A stretch of 64,000 nucleotides of DNA from Syngnathus acus (GCF_901709675.1 NC_051088.1:18859193-18923192), one strand, 5' to 3'; positions 9,901 to 22,548 are shown, numbered from the stretch's first letter. Notes: a model not told the origin generated them from the sequence alone. Translations and numbers: made by a program.

Positions 9901-12609
9901 TTCAAGCTGTTTAACATCACACTCAAGTTTAATGACAAAACAAATAAATTTTAGAAGAGAGTCACGCGCTCCATTGTCTATTTAAAACACCTTCCATGAC
10001 TTACCTTTACAAGGTGAATGCTAACTATGTTTACCTGGATAGACAGGCTAATGAATATCATCTACTATGTGGCGGTTTAAGGAATGCTTTAAGGAATGAT
10101 TTTTTTTAACACAAATTGTGCACCAAAAGTAACAATTCTCATTAAACAACTTATATTACTGCAGATTAAATTCAAAGTAGTTGCACAAAACTCTTCATTT
10201 GTTTGCGTGACTGTATTATACTGTCACCCAATGGCTGTGCACACCCCTAATAGAGTGATATTTTCTTTATTAAAAATTACAGAACATTACATTGTTGTTT
10301 TTAGCGAAGGCTTTAACTCATGGGTCAATTGCCATTGATTTTAAATGGGGAAATTCATCTGACATATCGTACAAATAGTTTAAGCGTTGCCTGTATATCC
10401 CACTGTACATCCCACTGTACTTCGTTTGAGTGCTTTTGATAATCAAATATTTATAATTTATTAAATTTATCATGTCAGGGCATCCGAGTGTGTGAAGAGT
10501 AAAGATGATGTTGATATTTGTGAAATCTTTACCGCAGAAACAATTTCCTGCGTCAGGTTTCCACTGTAGAACTCTGGTATCCCTTTAACTGCGATTGCAT
10601 CCAAGACGCTGGCCAAATCCAGTCGTCTGCTCAACAACCCAGAGAGGGGAGCCTGGCCATTAGGTAGGAAAAGATCCCGAAATGCATCCGATATGTTCTG
10701 GTCCTTAACGTTCGCAAGAGCTTCAGCTAGGGATACAAAGAGATGGTAGACATCAAATTTAATTTCCTACAAGTGACTTACACATCACAATACTATTATG
10801 ACTTACCCAATTCATGAGTGACATTAAATCCGTTTCTTGCCACATCTGCTGCCAAAGAAACCACGTCCTTCCACGGTATTCTGGCAAATTTACGACATGG
10901 AATAATGGCTTAGTTGACAAAGGTTTGAAAACTTTTAAAATACAAAACAAATAACAGATTTTTCATCTGTACTGCTTCTGCTAGGATAGGACAGCAGCTT
11001 CAGTGAAAGATAAACAATGAAAGATAAATATCAGTTGTGCCTCAGCTAGGTAAAATGTATTATTACATACGTACTTGCCATAAAGTTGGTGTGCCTGATG
11101 CATTCCACTTAGCATGCCTGGTACTCCAACAAGTAGACCGGGCTGAAAGCAACATGAATTGCACAGTTACAAAATCATAAAAGTATGGTTAGCTTAGCAA
11201 CTACATGAGAGGAAATATGCCTCACGTTGAGATCAAGGCTCGTTTGGAGTAATTCTTCCCGAATGGCAGCCGGCGCTGTTTCTCGGAAGTCAATGACTCT
11301 TGTCTCATTTTTACGGATGTCATGCACCAACATAACTCCCCCCCTGAGGACATCATACAGACAATAAAAATTCTTCCCTCATGCCATACGTGATTTTTCT
11401 TTCTACAACTCACCCTCCTAAACCAGAGGTGTGGGGGTGTACAATGCCCAAACAGAGGGCAGCGGTGATGGCAGCATCAACACTGGACCCCTGCTTCCCC
11501 AAAACCTCAAACCCGAGGGATGTGCACCGAGCCACATCTGTCACCACCGCTCCTTGGTGAAAGACCTGGCAAGAAAAATAAGGCGATCGGTGTGTGTGAC
11601 TTAGAGGTGTAAAAATTTAGCGATTAATCGACAACAAATCGATCATCAAATTAATCGTCTTGTTATTCAATAAAGTAATCATGTAGAGAGTTTTTCCAAT
11701 TTTTTGGGGAATTCTCTGATTTCTCTAGTCCTTCATGAAAGCAGACAGATTTTGTTTTTGTGTTAATCAAAATAAGACATTTGCAAACATCTGCTTTTAT
11801 TTTGGAAAACAGTGACCATCAGTCCGACTTGTGTAAATTTACTTAAATCCATTGCTTTTTAATTACTAAATAATACCAATAGTTAAAAAATTTACCCAGT
11901 TATTCGATTAGTCGTTAGAATAATCGATAGAATAATCGATTATTCAACAGTAACAGCCCTAGTATGACTTCTCTTGCAAGGCCAGAATTATTTCATCAAA
12001 TCAACCCTATTTTTGCATGCTGATGCTCACTCCCACCTGGGGGTCTCCAAAGTAGATCTGCATGATGAGAGCAACAGTGACCCCTGTGGCAAATGTGAGA
12101 CAGGCTGTGATGATGACGTTCAGACCGTCCCTCTGGCAAGCACAATCTTCCGAAAAAGGATTGCTAGTGGTCTCCCTCAAGGACACGTCATCGTAATAAG
12201 CCAGGTCAGATGCCGAGGAAGGGAGACGCTGGAGACGAGCAGAACTCAAGAACACATCGGGGTCTAGAATGGAAAATATATCAGATATTTTTAACAACAC
12301 TTTTCTGAATTCCTCATGCATGCCCCATCCTAAGTGACTTTTGAGGACAGCTTTTAGTTTTAGGAAACACCAGGTGACACAGTTTGACCCACCTGTCTCT
12401 TGCTCGGCTAAGACATCATCGTCTTTACGAGATTTTAAGGCATTGTCCCCCTGGATAACTTCATCCTCTGGCAACCTCGGGAAGCTTGTGATGCTCATGT
12501 AGTCCACCGGAGAGTAGGCACTGCCCAGTGTTGTCTCTGGAGTGGCATCTTTAGCCACCACAAATCCTTGAGGGTAATCTGCCACGACTTCAGGGGATGA
12601 ATTTTGCAT
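6920..12609 (-). CDS. ggt7: Gamma-glutamyltransferase 7, probably a pseudoenzyme
   Basis: This is a type II membrane protein of the gamma-glutamyltransferase family; GGT7 itself has little proven activity. The 15 exons are 12609-12393, 12263-12037, 11565-11414, 11343-11226, 11142-11075, 10880-10807, 10726-10533, 9680-9593, 9498-9371, 8962-8874, 8787-8635, 8557-8443, 8202-8065, 7908-7809 and 7089-6920. All phases agree and give 676 residues, against about 662 in human. The cytosolic N-terminus has AYSPVDYMSITSFPRLPEDE as in human GGT7. The membrane helix is at about 121-144. The ectodomain keeps the FRETAP arginine motif, GPDD, PFGS, TPSGILLNSQ, PLSFLMPTVV and WRTND near the end. The usual nucleophile position, before AAQVMIMGPDD, is Ala485 rather than Thr, so self-cleavage and catalysis look impossible. 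Intron 8 has a GC donor. Confidence 0.95.
7189..7667. mobile_element. Fold-back (long inverted repeat) element in ggt7 intron 14
   Basis: The two halves, about 230 bp each, are imperfect reverse complements. Shared blocks include TTTGTGGAATA, GCCACTTGCTGT, TGAAAATGACATCACA and CCAATCACGGCTCA. The outer ends read AAAGTGAAAGTCAACC and, reversed, AAGGGGGAGTCAGCCC. I see no coding capacity, so it is a non-autonomous MITE or fold-back element. A relative of its right end sits at about 17130-17210. Confidence 0.7.
8688..8690 (-). other. Catalytic threonine position of ggt7 reads alanine
   Basis: The codon is GCA (Ala485) in the context E-D-G-V-A-A-A-Q-V. Active family members have Thr here (GGT1 D-D-G-G-T-A-H-L; human GGT7, as I recall it, G-A-P-T-A-A-Q-V). 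This Thr cuts the precursor and then acts as the nucleophile. Confidence 0.8.
8993..9325. mobile_element. TA-flanked pogo/mariner-like MITE in ggt7 intron 9
   Basis: The element begins CAGTGGAACCTC and ends GAGGTTCCACTG, a perfect 12-bp inverted repeat, with TA on both outer sides (8991-8992 and 9326-9327). The interior is AT-rich (about 9064-9170) and has no open frame. TA duplication and a CAGT start are typical of Tc1/mariner/pogo elements. Confidence 0.75.
9499..9592 (-). other. GC-AG intron in ggt7
   Basis: The exon ends ...TATCAAG and the intron begins GCGAGT; no GT donor nearby keeps the frame. Joining G to GA at the next exon restores the family sequence Y-Q-G-H-D-V. The acceptor is ...TTTATGAAG. 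The intron is 94 bp long. Confidence 0.75.
11603..11962. mobile_element. Non-autonomous hAT-like element in ggt7 intron 2
   Basis: About 360 bp is rich in ATCGATTA and TAATCGAT motifs, a pattern common in fish hAT-derived repeats. The ends read AGAGGTGTAA and, reversed, CTAGGGCTGT. The 8-bp flanks TGTGACTT (11595-11602) and TATGACTT (11963-11970) differ by one base and look like an aged hAT-type target duplication. Confidence 0.65.
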
Positions 12610-13301
12610 GGCTGTTCTTCTGGATTGTGCTGGTCACTCACTGCACCTGTCCTCTCTTTAAATATAACATTTGACGCATAACTTTTATTAACATAACAGC
12701 ACAACTGCGGTCCACAGCCTTTTTATGAGTGTATAAGTGTATTCGTCATGAGAAAAATCACGGGAAAAAAAACTATATAAGTTGTATCAGACTATAAACC
12801 GCAGGGTTCAAAATTTGAGAAGAAAGTAGCAGCTTATAGTCCGAAATTTACGGTAATAGTAGAGAGGCTATATTTGGAGACCCTTTGTAATTAGTGTCAG
12901 GGTTTCTTTTCAGGCCCACTTCTTGGTTAGAATCAATTCTATGTCAAATTGGATCACAGTCTAATCTTTTGTTTATCACTCCTTGCTAAGAATGTGGTGT
13001 GTTGCTCCGATGACGGTGCATTTTGACAAGCGTGCGAGCAGGAACCTGCAGAACATGACACGTGCAGATCAGCTTATCTTCAATTCCATGGTTGACTTGC
13101 TTTACATTGATGACTTGTCGATACTGTGCCTTTGCTTAACAGCACCGCGTCGACACAATATTCAATTACAAACAACAAAAAGGACCAAACATTACCTGTC
13201 AGGAATTTCCGTGCGCTCTTTGCACGAGCCAGCTAACAAGCTACGGCAAATTCGAATCAATTACGGGCCCGAAAATAAGACACGCAAGCTCCTTACTTAC
13301 C
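12610..13301 (-). promoter_or_regulatory. Probable ggt7 5' noncoding exon, intron and promoter side
   Basis: On the minus strand GGCACG is followed by the strong donor GTAAGTAAGG (exon end 13301). A plausible acceptor, GAGGACAG, lies before 12646, 37 bases upstream of the ggt7 ATG. The DNA from 13140 to about 13850 is richer in CpG than its surroundings and is the likely promoter zone. No transcript evidence is available. Confidence 0.45.
12760..12857. repeat. Fragment of a dispersed 'ACTATAA...TTACGGTA' repeat
   Basis: The sequence includes CAGACTATAAACCGCAGGG and AGCTTATAGTCCGAAATT followed by TACGGTAA. This pattern recurs widely in fish genomes as the end of a small DNA element. A matching end, TACCGTATTTTTCGGGC, is at 28275-28291 in this window. 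Confidence 0.6.
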
Positions 13302-16300
13302 GTGCCGGCCGGGTGAGTGAGGAAATCGGAAATATTCCTTTTGACGGATTATCACTCGTGTTTAGGTGTCGCGGTCATGTCGTTCTTTAATACTAAAACA
13401 AAACGATCGTTTCCCCCGCTGGAATGTGTTTCACTGTTTAGGGAGGGTGTCCAACCTGCACAACTTGTTCGGGAAAACATATCACTGTTGGAGACGCGCC
13501 GAGATATGTTTTGAGAATAACAACCAGTGCGTGTCCACAAACCGAAGTGTCACAGTGACTGTTGTTGTCATCCCTGTAATCTCCTCCGCCTCCTCCTTCC
13601 ATGGACGTCACGTATATTGGGCGCGTTTGGAAACTCGAACGCCCGCTGAGAGTGTGGATTCAAAGAGGCAGTTCGTTCCGTTCCCATTAATGTCCGAAGC
13701 CATCACTCCGTGTCCACGGTTGGAGCGCCTAAGTGCGCGCAACGGCATCTCAGAGATACATTTGAATGGATGGATGGACTTCCAATAGAACCCTTGCGGC
13801 TGAGGCTAGAGGGCAGCCATTTTACGTTGCCACTGTTACGAACACTTTTTGCACTGCTGGGAGCTGGTAATAACAGTAAGACGAGGTCATCAGCTATCAC
13901 CAGGTCCTATCAGGGTCCCAGGAACACCCTTGCCTAGCTAGGGAAGCTGCGGGTCAGTTTATTGAGCAAGACGAGCAGGTTGTCCAGTAACTAGTGATAA
14001 GGCTGTTCAAATCTCAGCTGTTTTGGCACAACAAACCAGGCTGATAGTGGATTCCCTGCCTAAATAAAAATCTTTTTATATTTGAATTGCAACAGGTTTT
14101 CATTTTTCAATTCACATTAAATACAGGCAGGTAATTACAATAAAGGCTAGAGTAAAGGCTATAAAAAACAAAACCTCAATTCAAAGCTACTTATGACACT
14201 AATGTTCAGAATTTAGGATGTTAATAAAATGAACAATATAATGCAATACAATATACGCTAATAAATTCCATGAAAAAAAACATGGTTTTCCATGTGTCTC
14301 AGTTATCTTTAACTTTAACCTTCTCGTTGCCTGTTGCTATTTTTAGCATGTAGATCATACTTTGGTCAGTACAAATCTGAGCAGAGGGCAGGCACTCCTC
14401 AACCACTTTTTAATCCTAAAAAATAAAAATGAAATGTATCTGCAGCTTGTACAACAAAAGCACAAATATTTCTCAGATATAGACCCCGGTATCTGAAATA
14501 TTATGTTCTCAAAGCTGCTATCCTTAGGGGAATTTGTCATAGATCCCTTGTGGTTTCATTGTATCCTCCCGGGGAGCATGTATTAGGGGCTACGTTCCCA
14601 CCCTGGACAGCCTGTCCTTGCTTTTTGCAGCGTATATCAGCTGCCCCTTTCCAAGGACACCTCCAGCCCCTGTCCGCTCGTACCTTGTAGGGACACATCG
14701 AATGGATTCACGTGGGCTTTGCGAGAGCACAGAGGCAATATGAAGAAAGAAATGAGAGAAGGTGGGAGAAGCTGACACATCCCCTTTGCTCCCCTTCTGT
14801 CTGCTAAATGAATTGAGGGGGGAATCGCTTGGAATATAGGAGGAGCGTATTTGCCTTACATCAGCTCAGTTGTGTAATTTGGATGGAGGTCAGGAAGCTA
14901 TCATGTGGCGTCTGTGCTGGCTAAGTGTATTTAGGGGGTTATCTGAGGACCACACAGTGCAGTTGAGGACAACCTTTGCAAACAAACTGTATGTAACATG
15001 ATGCCCAGAGCTATACACAGCATCGATTTGCTAAATGTAACCTTAAAGCAAAATCCAGTTATAAAAGCAATACAGCTTCAAAATGTTCCGGTTTGTGTGA
15101 GCCCAACGCTGACACGACACCACTACACTTAACTGTACATACTTGGTTTTAAAAGTCGATAACAAAATCCCCCCAAAAGAGGTGGTGAATGTAGTTCAAT
15201 GAGGTCTAATTCCAAAAGGTATGTTTGGTGAAAACACAACACATAATCACCAGAACAACACCACACCATTAAAATAGAACTGGAGCCGTTGTAGCATCAT
15301 CAAAATGCAGGGAAGAATTATGAACAGTTTCAAACAGCATTTGAAAAACACCTTTAGGCTAATGCCAAAAATAAAATAAAAAAGTCAGAAAATCCTACAA
15401 GAACATCAAATTAATTTGAAGTTAATAAGTACTTAAAGTGACAGCGTGAAGAATGTTCAGATTTTTTTTTCAATGTTCATTCATTTTAAACACCACTATT
15501 AATTTCAATAATATGCAAAAAATATCAATTGTATCACATCAACACAATTTAATGACTGTAATGTCTAGTAATCGCAAATGATATTAAATGGGTCGCACTT
15601 CCCCGTACAGGATGCTGACATGTCTCACCTCTATTTTTCTGCTACGAACACCTGAGAGACAATGACCCACAAATTTGCCCGGATCAATGCCTGCAGCATG
15701 TGTTAGAAATACAATACACTGATGGGAAGACTAGAAGTCATTTGTGATGACATTTTGCCACAAGGCTTGCGACGTGTGCTCGCCCTGTGGCACCCCTAGT
15801 GTGCACACTTAAAAATGCACGCACTTTAATCGTTGCATTCTATTAGGTCACCACTAGATAGCACTAAATTGCACAACACTGTCTCTTTAAAATGGTAACT
15901 GGAGCGTTCTGACGCATCTTTGAATTTGACTGAATAATTCGGAACATTTCTACATCCTAGTTGTCAGAGGGTGTGCACACTTGTGCAACCACATTTATTC
16001 AGTTGTTTGTTTTAACTTTCTTTTTTTTTTTTAAATGAAATCGGATAATAGAAGTAATTGGTTGAATTAATTGCAGAAAAATGTTGAAATGATTTACCTT
16101 TTTTTTTTTATATCACAAAAACCTGGCATTTGAATGGGGTGTGTAGACAATTTATATCCATTGTATGATTATGTATTACATCAGAATTCAAATGCTTTTC
16201 CTCTGGCCATCCAAAACTGTGTCACGTGCAAGCAGTCTGACATGGCGCTTCACATCTCATCTGGCATGACACCCTTGGCCCATGCTTATCATATGCAAAC

Positions 16301-17828
16301 AGCCACTAATGCTGCAGGCCAGAGAGGAAAGGAGAGCAAGAAGGACCAAAAATAAAAACTCCAAAAGTCAGTGTATCAACCCCTCGGACAAGGTCACAGT
16401 GCTGTTCTGCTCATGTTTTTTTTTGTTATGTCACATGGTCAAAGGGGCAGTGCTTTTTTTGTATTGGCATGTTTCCAAATGGTCTCTTGTATAAATACAC
16501 AACAACAAACCCTTCTCGTCAGTCACCATGTCTATGTCATGGTTCAGGAAGGGGTTAAAGGGAGCAATTAGACAGCACCAAAAACAAACAAAGAACTGGT
16601 ATTTAGAGGCAACAGATGTGAAGTATGATTCAACCTATTGGTAAACCTAAGCCTTCTCGTTCTTTTTAAGCAATTAGGTGTCAGCCAGGGCAAGAACAGG
16701 CATGCCGCGTGTCATATTGGTGAACATCAACATTCTCAGGGAAGGCAAGGCCTGGCTCTGAACTTTCACCTATTTCTTCAGCCAGCTGGGGGAAACTATG
16801 GGAATCCTGGCAAAGCTCTGGATTTGTGTTGTGCAGACTATAAAAAAGAAGTCAGAAAGCAGACCTGTATCGTACATAGATTACAAGAAGATTTGGCTTT
16901 ATTTGGGAGGTTAATTCCACCACTCAACAAAAACATGATCGCATGCACAGACTGTTCTGTTGTGTAACTCACATAATCATCTCTATGAGGGTTGTTTGAG
17001 TGTCTGCATGAGTCGCCTAGCACCAGGTAACTGTATAGGCCGAAACCTTATCATCTTGCTTTAACAAAGCTCAAGCAATGCAGGGCCCTTAGCTATCATC
17101 TCTTAGCAAACATACTACCTGCATTAATTAGAACAGTATGTTTTGACTAGTTGGGCTGCAAGGAACATTTTACAAAGGGAAATTTTGGACTGGCTTCCCC
17201 TTTAAAGTGACCTTTTGGACACAGGTCATTTGAAAGAGAAAATTGGGATGCTGTATGTTTTCCTTTTCTGAAGGAATTACACACTTTAAAGTAATCTCTG
17301 TGAGAACACAGGTGCCTGCATGACCATGCTGCACATGCCTCACGACATGCGTCATCACAAGCAAGCTGGGAGACATGACAACAAACCCACGAGTTAACTA
17401 TGCTACCAACCTGAACTTCAACAATCTCAAACATGTGTATTGTCATGCCACACATTACTTCATGAGTTAATTGCTTTGTAAAGGCAGTGACAGACTGCCA
17501 AATGTCAAAAAGCTTTTGCGAAACCAATGCTGCTTTCAAACAGAGCTCTTTTGATTGGCTGTTGAATGTTGAGTGGCACGTGGAGGTCCACCTCACCAAG
17601 AGGGAGGTCAAGGCGGAGGGAAAAAGGTTTGTTTACGAACAGATTTTTAAGTGACAACAGCATAGATGGGCGAATCTTGTTTGTTATATTTTGGGTGGCT
17701 TACATATAATACCTAAAGATATAAAACACAACTTTGTCTTTATAATCAACTACAAGGTGCATCCAGGGAATACAGACAGTAATAAGGCATTAGCTCACCT
17801 ATGTGACCTAAGGAATAATAGTCGTGTA
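13302..17828. other. Intergenic stretch between ggt7 and tp53inp2
   Basis: The two genes are divergent. Apart from the CpG-richer part up to about 13850 and the repeat end at 17130-17210, I see AT-rich unique sequence with no supported exon. Short open frames here lack splice signals and family resemblance. Confidence 0.5.
17130..17210. repeat. Solo end of the fold-back element seen in ggt7
   Basis: GTTGGGCTGCAAGGAACATT and the following TTTTGGACTGGCTTCCCCTT run parallel to the right end of the 7189-7667 element (GTTGGGCTAAACAGAACAT, then TTTTGGGGCTGACTCCCCCTT). Only one end is recognisable, so this is a truncated or decayed copy. Confidence 0.5.
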
Positions 17829-18139
17829 CAGTGATCCCTCGCTACTTCGCGTTTCATTTATCGCGGCTTCACTACGTCGCAGATTTTGTTTTCAAATTAA
17901 AAAACATTTAAAAGTCAAAATAAAACTTCTAAATTGAGGAAACGTGTCTAACCTTTAGGACAATGTAGTATTGCTCCAAATGTTCATTTACATTCCTTTA
18001 GAAGTCCGTTTTCGCATGTTAGCACGATCGCGAATTAGCATCTTTCCGCTAACCCGTTAGCCTGCCCAGTACTTCGCGGATTTCACTTATCGCGGGTGGT
18101 TTTTGGAACCAATTATCCGCGATAAACGAGGGATTACTG
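17829..18139. mobile_element. Tigger/pogo-like MITE with TA target site
   Basis: It is 311 bp, begins CAGTGATCCCTCGCTACTTC and ends as the reverse of CAGTAATCCCTCGTTTATCG. TA lies on both sides (17827-17828 and 18140-18141). The terminal repeats are rich in CGCGG, as in Tigger-type ends. No transposase frame is present, so it is non-autonomous. Confidence 0.8.
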
Positions 18140-18399
18140 TATATGAAAGCGTTTTACCACTGTATGAGCTTGTGCATGTGGGTGAAATAAAATTCATAAT
18201 GAATATGATACATTATTTGTTGCGTATGAGTCTTTCAGTAGTGTGTTATAGCGTTTCACTTGTGTATGTCATAAGCAACGTTTCCATAATGTGTATGCGA
18301 GGTCATCGTGAATTATGTCACTCACGGGCCCTCATAGCAGACGGCGTGTAAGTACAGACTCAGAGTCAGTTTACCATCCCCCAGTTTTGTATTCTAAAC

Positions 18400-18879
18400 A
18401 GGCCGCAGGATGTCAGCCGCTGATCAGAGATCAGCCATCAGGGTGTCCTTCGTTTCTCTCTGGTTTCAGGTTGGTCTCAGTGGCCCAGCCCCCACCCTTC
18501 CCGTTTCCCACAGTTGCTTGTGTCCGATTCTGATTGGCCCGCAGGTTTTAAGTAGGCGGAGCAAAGGCGTGTCTCTGTGTATTGTGATCTCACAATCAGC
18601 TGTTTTGTACGTTCTACATACTGATCTGAGGATCAGCTGGAGGCAGCAATAAACAGAAGGAGAAACGATAGCAGAGGCTTGAAAAGCTGCAGATGTTATG
18701 ATCTGAAACATCGGTGTAATATTTTACACGAAGCCCTTCTTCTGAGAAGAAAGCCTTTTATTTTTATATGATGATGTTTTAACTACCTCGCTTAAAGGCT
18801 ACCTAAAGCTATGCTTTAAGAATTGTCGTTCCTACTGTGTGTGAGTTCGTTTACAACTTGAATAACATTGCAAAGGCAG
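18400..18879 (+). promoter_or_regulatory. Possible tp53inp2 promoter and 5' noncoding exon
   Basis: A strong donor, AAAGGCAG followed by GTAAGCAGC, ends a candidate noncoding exon at 18879. A matching acceptor, CTCTCTTTCAG, precedes 20734, and that exon contains the tp53inp2 ATG 222 bases later. The exon start is not visible. CRE-type sites (TGACGTCA at 19591-19598, and GTGACGTT just before) lie in the proposed intron. Confidence 0.4.
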
Positions 18880-19590
18880 GTAAGCAGCTTTTCTTGCTTT
18901 TTGTGTTCGTCATACACTATGCTTAATTAAATGACAGTCATTAAGATGAAATGTCAACCGTCATTTTGGAAAAATTCCATTGCGTATCGTCATCTTCTAC
19001 TTGCACAGTCTAAAATGTTCAATGTCGTGTGTGACTCAAAGCTTTTTTGGGGTGATTTGCGACGCCCTTTACGCGGAAGATGACACCGATCTGCATTGTG
19101 CAGCCGCTGTTGTGCAAACTGCACCAAATGCTCGATGGGGGATGTTAATGTTTTTCGAGAGGCGGACATTAAGGTTCTCAATCAACATTGCTGTTATTTT
19201 CCTGTCTGCGCTATCGTCAGGGTCGGTCGACGTCTTCTTGCGAGAGCCGCGTCGCTGATATGCCGCGACTGTCATTGCTTTGACCCTACAGATGGAGGGC
19301 TTACGCGGATAATTCATCTGTAACCTGGATACCATAACCGACACAAAGTCTTCCGCTAGCCGACTGGCTCTGCATTATGCCGTCGGGTTTTACGCAACAA
19401 CCGAGGCGATGGCTTTACGAAACACCCTCGGACATTTAATGCTTTTATCTTAAATGGTAGACGGCATTTTGAACATTACCACGATCATGAATGCCGAAGG
19501 ACTAATTTCGAGCGGTGTCACTGTGAACATAGCCAACAATTTCGCTTGGTTTGCGTTCAGACTTGTTTCTGCGGCTCCGTGACGTTAGGG

Positions 19591-19598
19591 TGACGTCA
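19591..19598. promoter_or_regulatory. Palindromic CRE consensus
   Basis: TGACGTCA is the full CREB/ATF palindrome, with a second half-site 12 bp upstream. It lies in the proposed first intron or promoter zone of tp53inp2. An 8-bp match can arise by chance, so function is only possible. Confidence 0.3.
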
Positions 19599-20955
19599 GA
19601 GTATCTTGTTTTCATTCTCTGATCACGCCCACTATAGAAGCCCCGCCCCTTACAGGGAAAAGGGACACCATCTGTTATACAAGGATCCTGTTGGGAAAAA
19701 TCAATGTGCAATTGTGTTGTTTCAGTCGTAAAATAGAAGTACAAAAAGACTGACTTTGAAGAACTAGAGTAGCAGTGGGCAAACGTTTGTGCTCAAGCCC
19801 CACATGTAATTTTTAAATGTAAAATAAATAAATAAAATTATAGAGATTCATAATATTAATATAATTGCAAAACTTGTATGGTGGTAGTGAACTAAATTGA
19901 ACTAACAGCTTGACAGTGACTAGATCTTTGAAAAAAGAGCCTTTTAGCATTTTATTGCCACTCCCATGTGATGTTTACAAAACACACTTTTTATTTTTAA
20001 ATTTTATTTTAAAACAAAATCACTGTGGTAAATGACTACGCTAGCTGCAAATGTCTGGATTTTAATGCTATATCTGCATAGGTGTATAAAGGCCCATTTC
20101 CAACAATCATCCTGCCAGTGTTCTAATGGTCCATCGTGTTAGACACTTCGGATTGTTCAATAATTTGTAAAAATAACATCCGCATGTTTGGATTAACTAA
20201 AGGTATAGATTTGTAAAATATGACATTTACCAAATTGTACACCTTTAAACACTGGCTTAAAAGCTCTGTGATTTGTATACACTCCTCTAAAGTTCATTTC
20301 TACCATTATGTTCTCCAAATAAGGACAGAACATCATATCTTATGCACCTGCACTCATGTCAGCAGACTTTTAACCTCGAACATTATTACATCATTGTTAC
20401 ACATTAGGTCCCTTGCCTCAGTACTTTCTCCAGTGATTGTCTCCTTTTTTTTGAACGTTTTGTACATGTGTACTTTCTGTGTGTTTGCGGTGTAATGCAT
20501 ATGTCATAATTTGTACATATTGTATTCAAGTAAACCAGGATGATCATGCAAACAAAAGCTACACCTCATTTGTGGACCAAATTCCAATATATGACAATTC
20601 TGCTGAGCGGACTTGGGTGTCACGCTCTACTTAACAAGGAATGTACTTTTAAAGGGCACATAGTATATATGTAGTGGTGCAACCAGTGAAGAACACAATT
20701 TTCTAACATCATTATCTGTTTGCTCTCTTTCAGGCCTTTGCTCCAAACCAAGTGAAACCTTATATTTGCACTACTGAAGCCCACCCTCCGCTTGTCCAAA
20801 CCAAGATCCAGCAAAGGGCTCTGAGTCAAAGCAAAGTCAAATAATTATAATAATACACAGCTTACCTGAAAACAAATACCATTCACAGGCAGCTACAGCT
20901 TTTTTTTTGTGTGTGTGTGCGCAACAAGTCTTCAAAACCTTAAGGCCAAGCAGCC

Positions 20956-22548
20956 ATGTTTCAACGTCTGAGCAACTTACTTTTTGGTGAGGTAGAAGAA
21001 GTGGCAGCTGAGCTCAAGGGACCTAATCCCTGTGTGACAGAGGCCGACGAAGATGGATGGATGCTTGTCAACCTGCCTGGTGAGTCTCATCTGTTGTTTG
21101 AATGGATAATAGCTTTCCAAAGTTAAATATCATGACGGTTGACTTTGAAAACTATGGAAATGAAATTATATTATAGAGTGAGTGCAAGCGCTGTCCCCAC
21201 TTGCGAGCGTGTAGTCAGGGATTGATAAGGTGCAGGTCCAGAAGGCTGACTTACCTGAGATGTTTTCAGCCAGACAACATAAACCTCACCTTGCTTGTTC
21301 ATGATGACAATCATGACCAAATGCATTGTTAAAAAAAAAAAAAAGTGTGTACTCGCAAGCCATTCCAAAAATGAAAAATAGGAGAAACATTTAAAACTCA
21401 AGAGGGTCAACACAATTAATGATGTGACTCTTTTATGTTTTGTGTCTCCTTGCCCCCTCTTCTTCCCCCCTTCCCCCTTCGATTTTTTTGTATACACCTT
21501 CACGTCCCCCACACTGGTATGCGTGCGCGTGCGTATGTGATGGCCACAAAATGATCCCTTCTACCTCCATGACATTTGGAACGTCTACAACATTTGGATC
21601 ATATCCTCCCCCTTCCGACTTATTGGCATCCTCGATATCATTCGTACCATAGATGAGTCGGGCAGCATGGTGCAAACTGACGTTGAGACACAGGCCCAAC
21701 GTACTTTTTCACAGCCAATCCCAGACAGCAACCGATCAAACCTTGACGACACTCAAACGCGGACTGAACGCTTAACTTCTATTCCCCGCCCACCAATCCA
21801 TCGACGAAGGCCACGTACTGGCAGGGCGCATGGGGCAATATTAACGCCAGACTCGAACCCATCAAGCACGGGTGTCACTACATTGTCAAGACGGGCCAGA
21901 CGACCCGCAGCCTCCTCTGCTTCTCAGTCGACTTCTCCCGCTGGGAGCGATTGCGGGGCCAGCGAGGCTAGCAGCAGGGCAGGCTCAGAGAGAGGCTGCA
22001 TGGATGAGAGCTGGTTTGTCACCCCTCCCCCCTGTTTTACTGCAGAAGGAGCCACGGCAGAAGCGAGCCCCATGGAGGACCTGCTCATCGAGCATCCCAG
22101 CATGTCTGTGTATGTCTTGCCGAGCAACATCTCCATGGTCTCCAATGCTAACCTCTCCGTGGTGGGCGAGGAAAGCATTGTGAGCACGGCGAGTAGCGTG
22201 AGGTGAGAAACTCACAAAACACTTGATTTTTCCCTTTGGCATCATCACGAGCGGCGTAACAATCACAGTTTGTTTTGTCTCCGCTCCTGCAGCAGAGTGG
22301 CTGAGCCGACTGCTGCTCCAGCTACCCACACCGCCGGGCCATTCAGGGGAAGTTTCGGACCTTATGTCCAACCTAAGGTCGCCCACGTGGCCAGAGTGCA
22401 GCGTAGCAAAGCTCGCATGGAGAGGCGCCACCTGAGCCGTAACCGCATTCAACGCCAAAACCGCACCAGGGAGCAGATCCCCCGCCACGCCAGTCATGTT
22501 CGAAACGCCTTCCTGCACCAGCCTAGCAAGCGTAACTTCTGCCACTAG
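20956..22548 (+). CDS. tp53inp2: Tumor protein p53 inducible nuclear protein 2 (DOR)
   Basis: TP53INP2 moves between nucleus and autophagosomes; it binds LC3/GABARAP proteins to promote autophagy and also coactivates thyroid hormone receptor. The exons are 20956-21079, 21653-22202 and 22293-22548, giving 309 residues, longer than human (about 220) because of a Ser/Arg-rich insert in exon 2. The start MFQRLSNLLFGEVEE is typical of the family. The LC3-interacting motif is EDGWMLVNLP with Trp35 and Val38, matching the human Trp35 position. Conserved block 2 is MDESWFVTPPPCFTAEG (158-174), followed by PMEDLLIEHPSMSVYV (181-196). The basic C-terminal region has NRIQRQNRTRE and ends FLHQPSKRNFCH. 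MDESWFVTPP and CFTAEG favour INP2 over INP1, as does neighbouring ncoa6/ggt7. Exon 3 begins at a tandem acceptor (CAGCAG). Confidence 0.93.
22291..22296 (+). other. NAGNAG tandem splice acceptor, tp53inp2 exon 3
   Basis: TGCAGCAG offers two acceptors three bases apart (exon start 22293 or 22296). Both keep the frame; use of the second removes one residue (Ser-Arg-Val becomes Arg-Val). Confidence 0.6.

Noticed and set aside
12007-12609. Continuous 200-codon frame as a single ggt7 exon
   Set aside because: The stretch 12264-12392 has intron signals (GTGGGT...TTCTAG) and the translation there does not match GGT7; removing it restores the family sequence.
21440-21652. Open frame just before tp53inp2 exon 2
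   Set aside because: It ends in a stop in the wrong frame; the conserved exon starts at 21653 after CCATAG.
21985-22545. A 186-codon minus-strand open frame
   Set aside because: It is antisense to tp53inp2 exons 2 and 3, whose plus-strand reading is clearly conserved.
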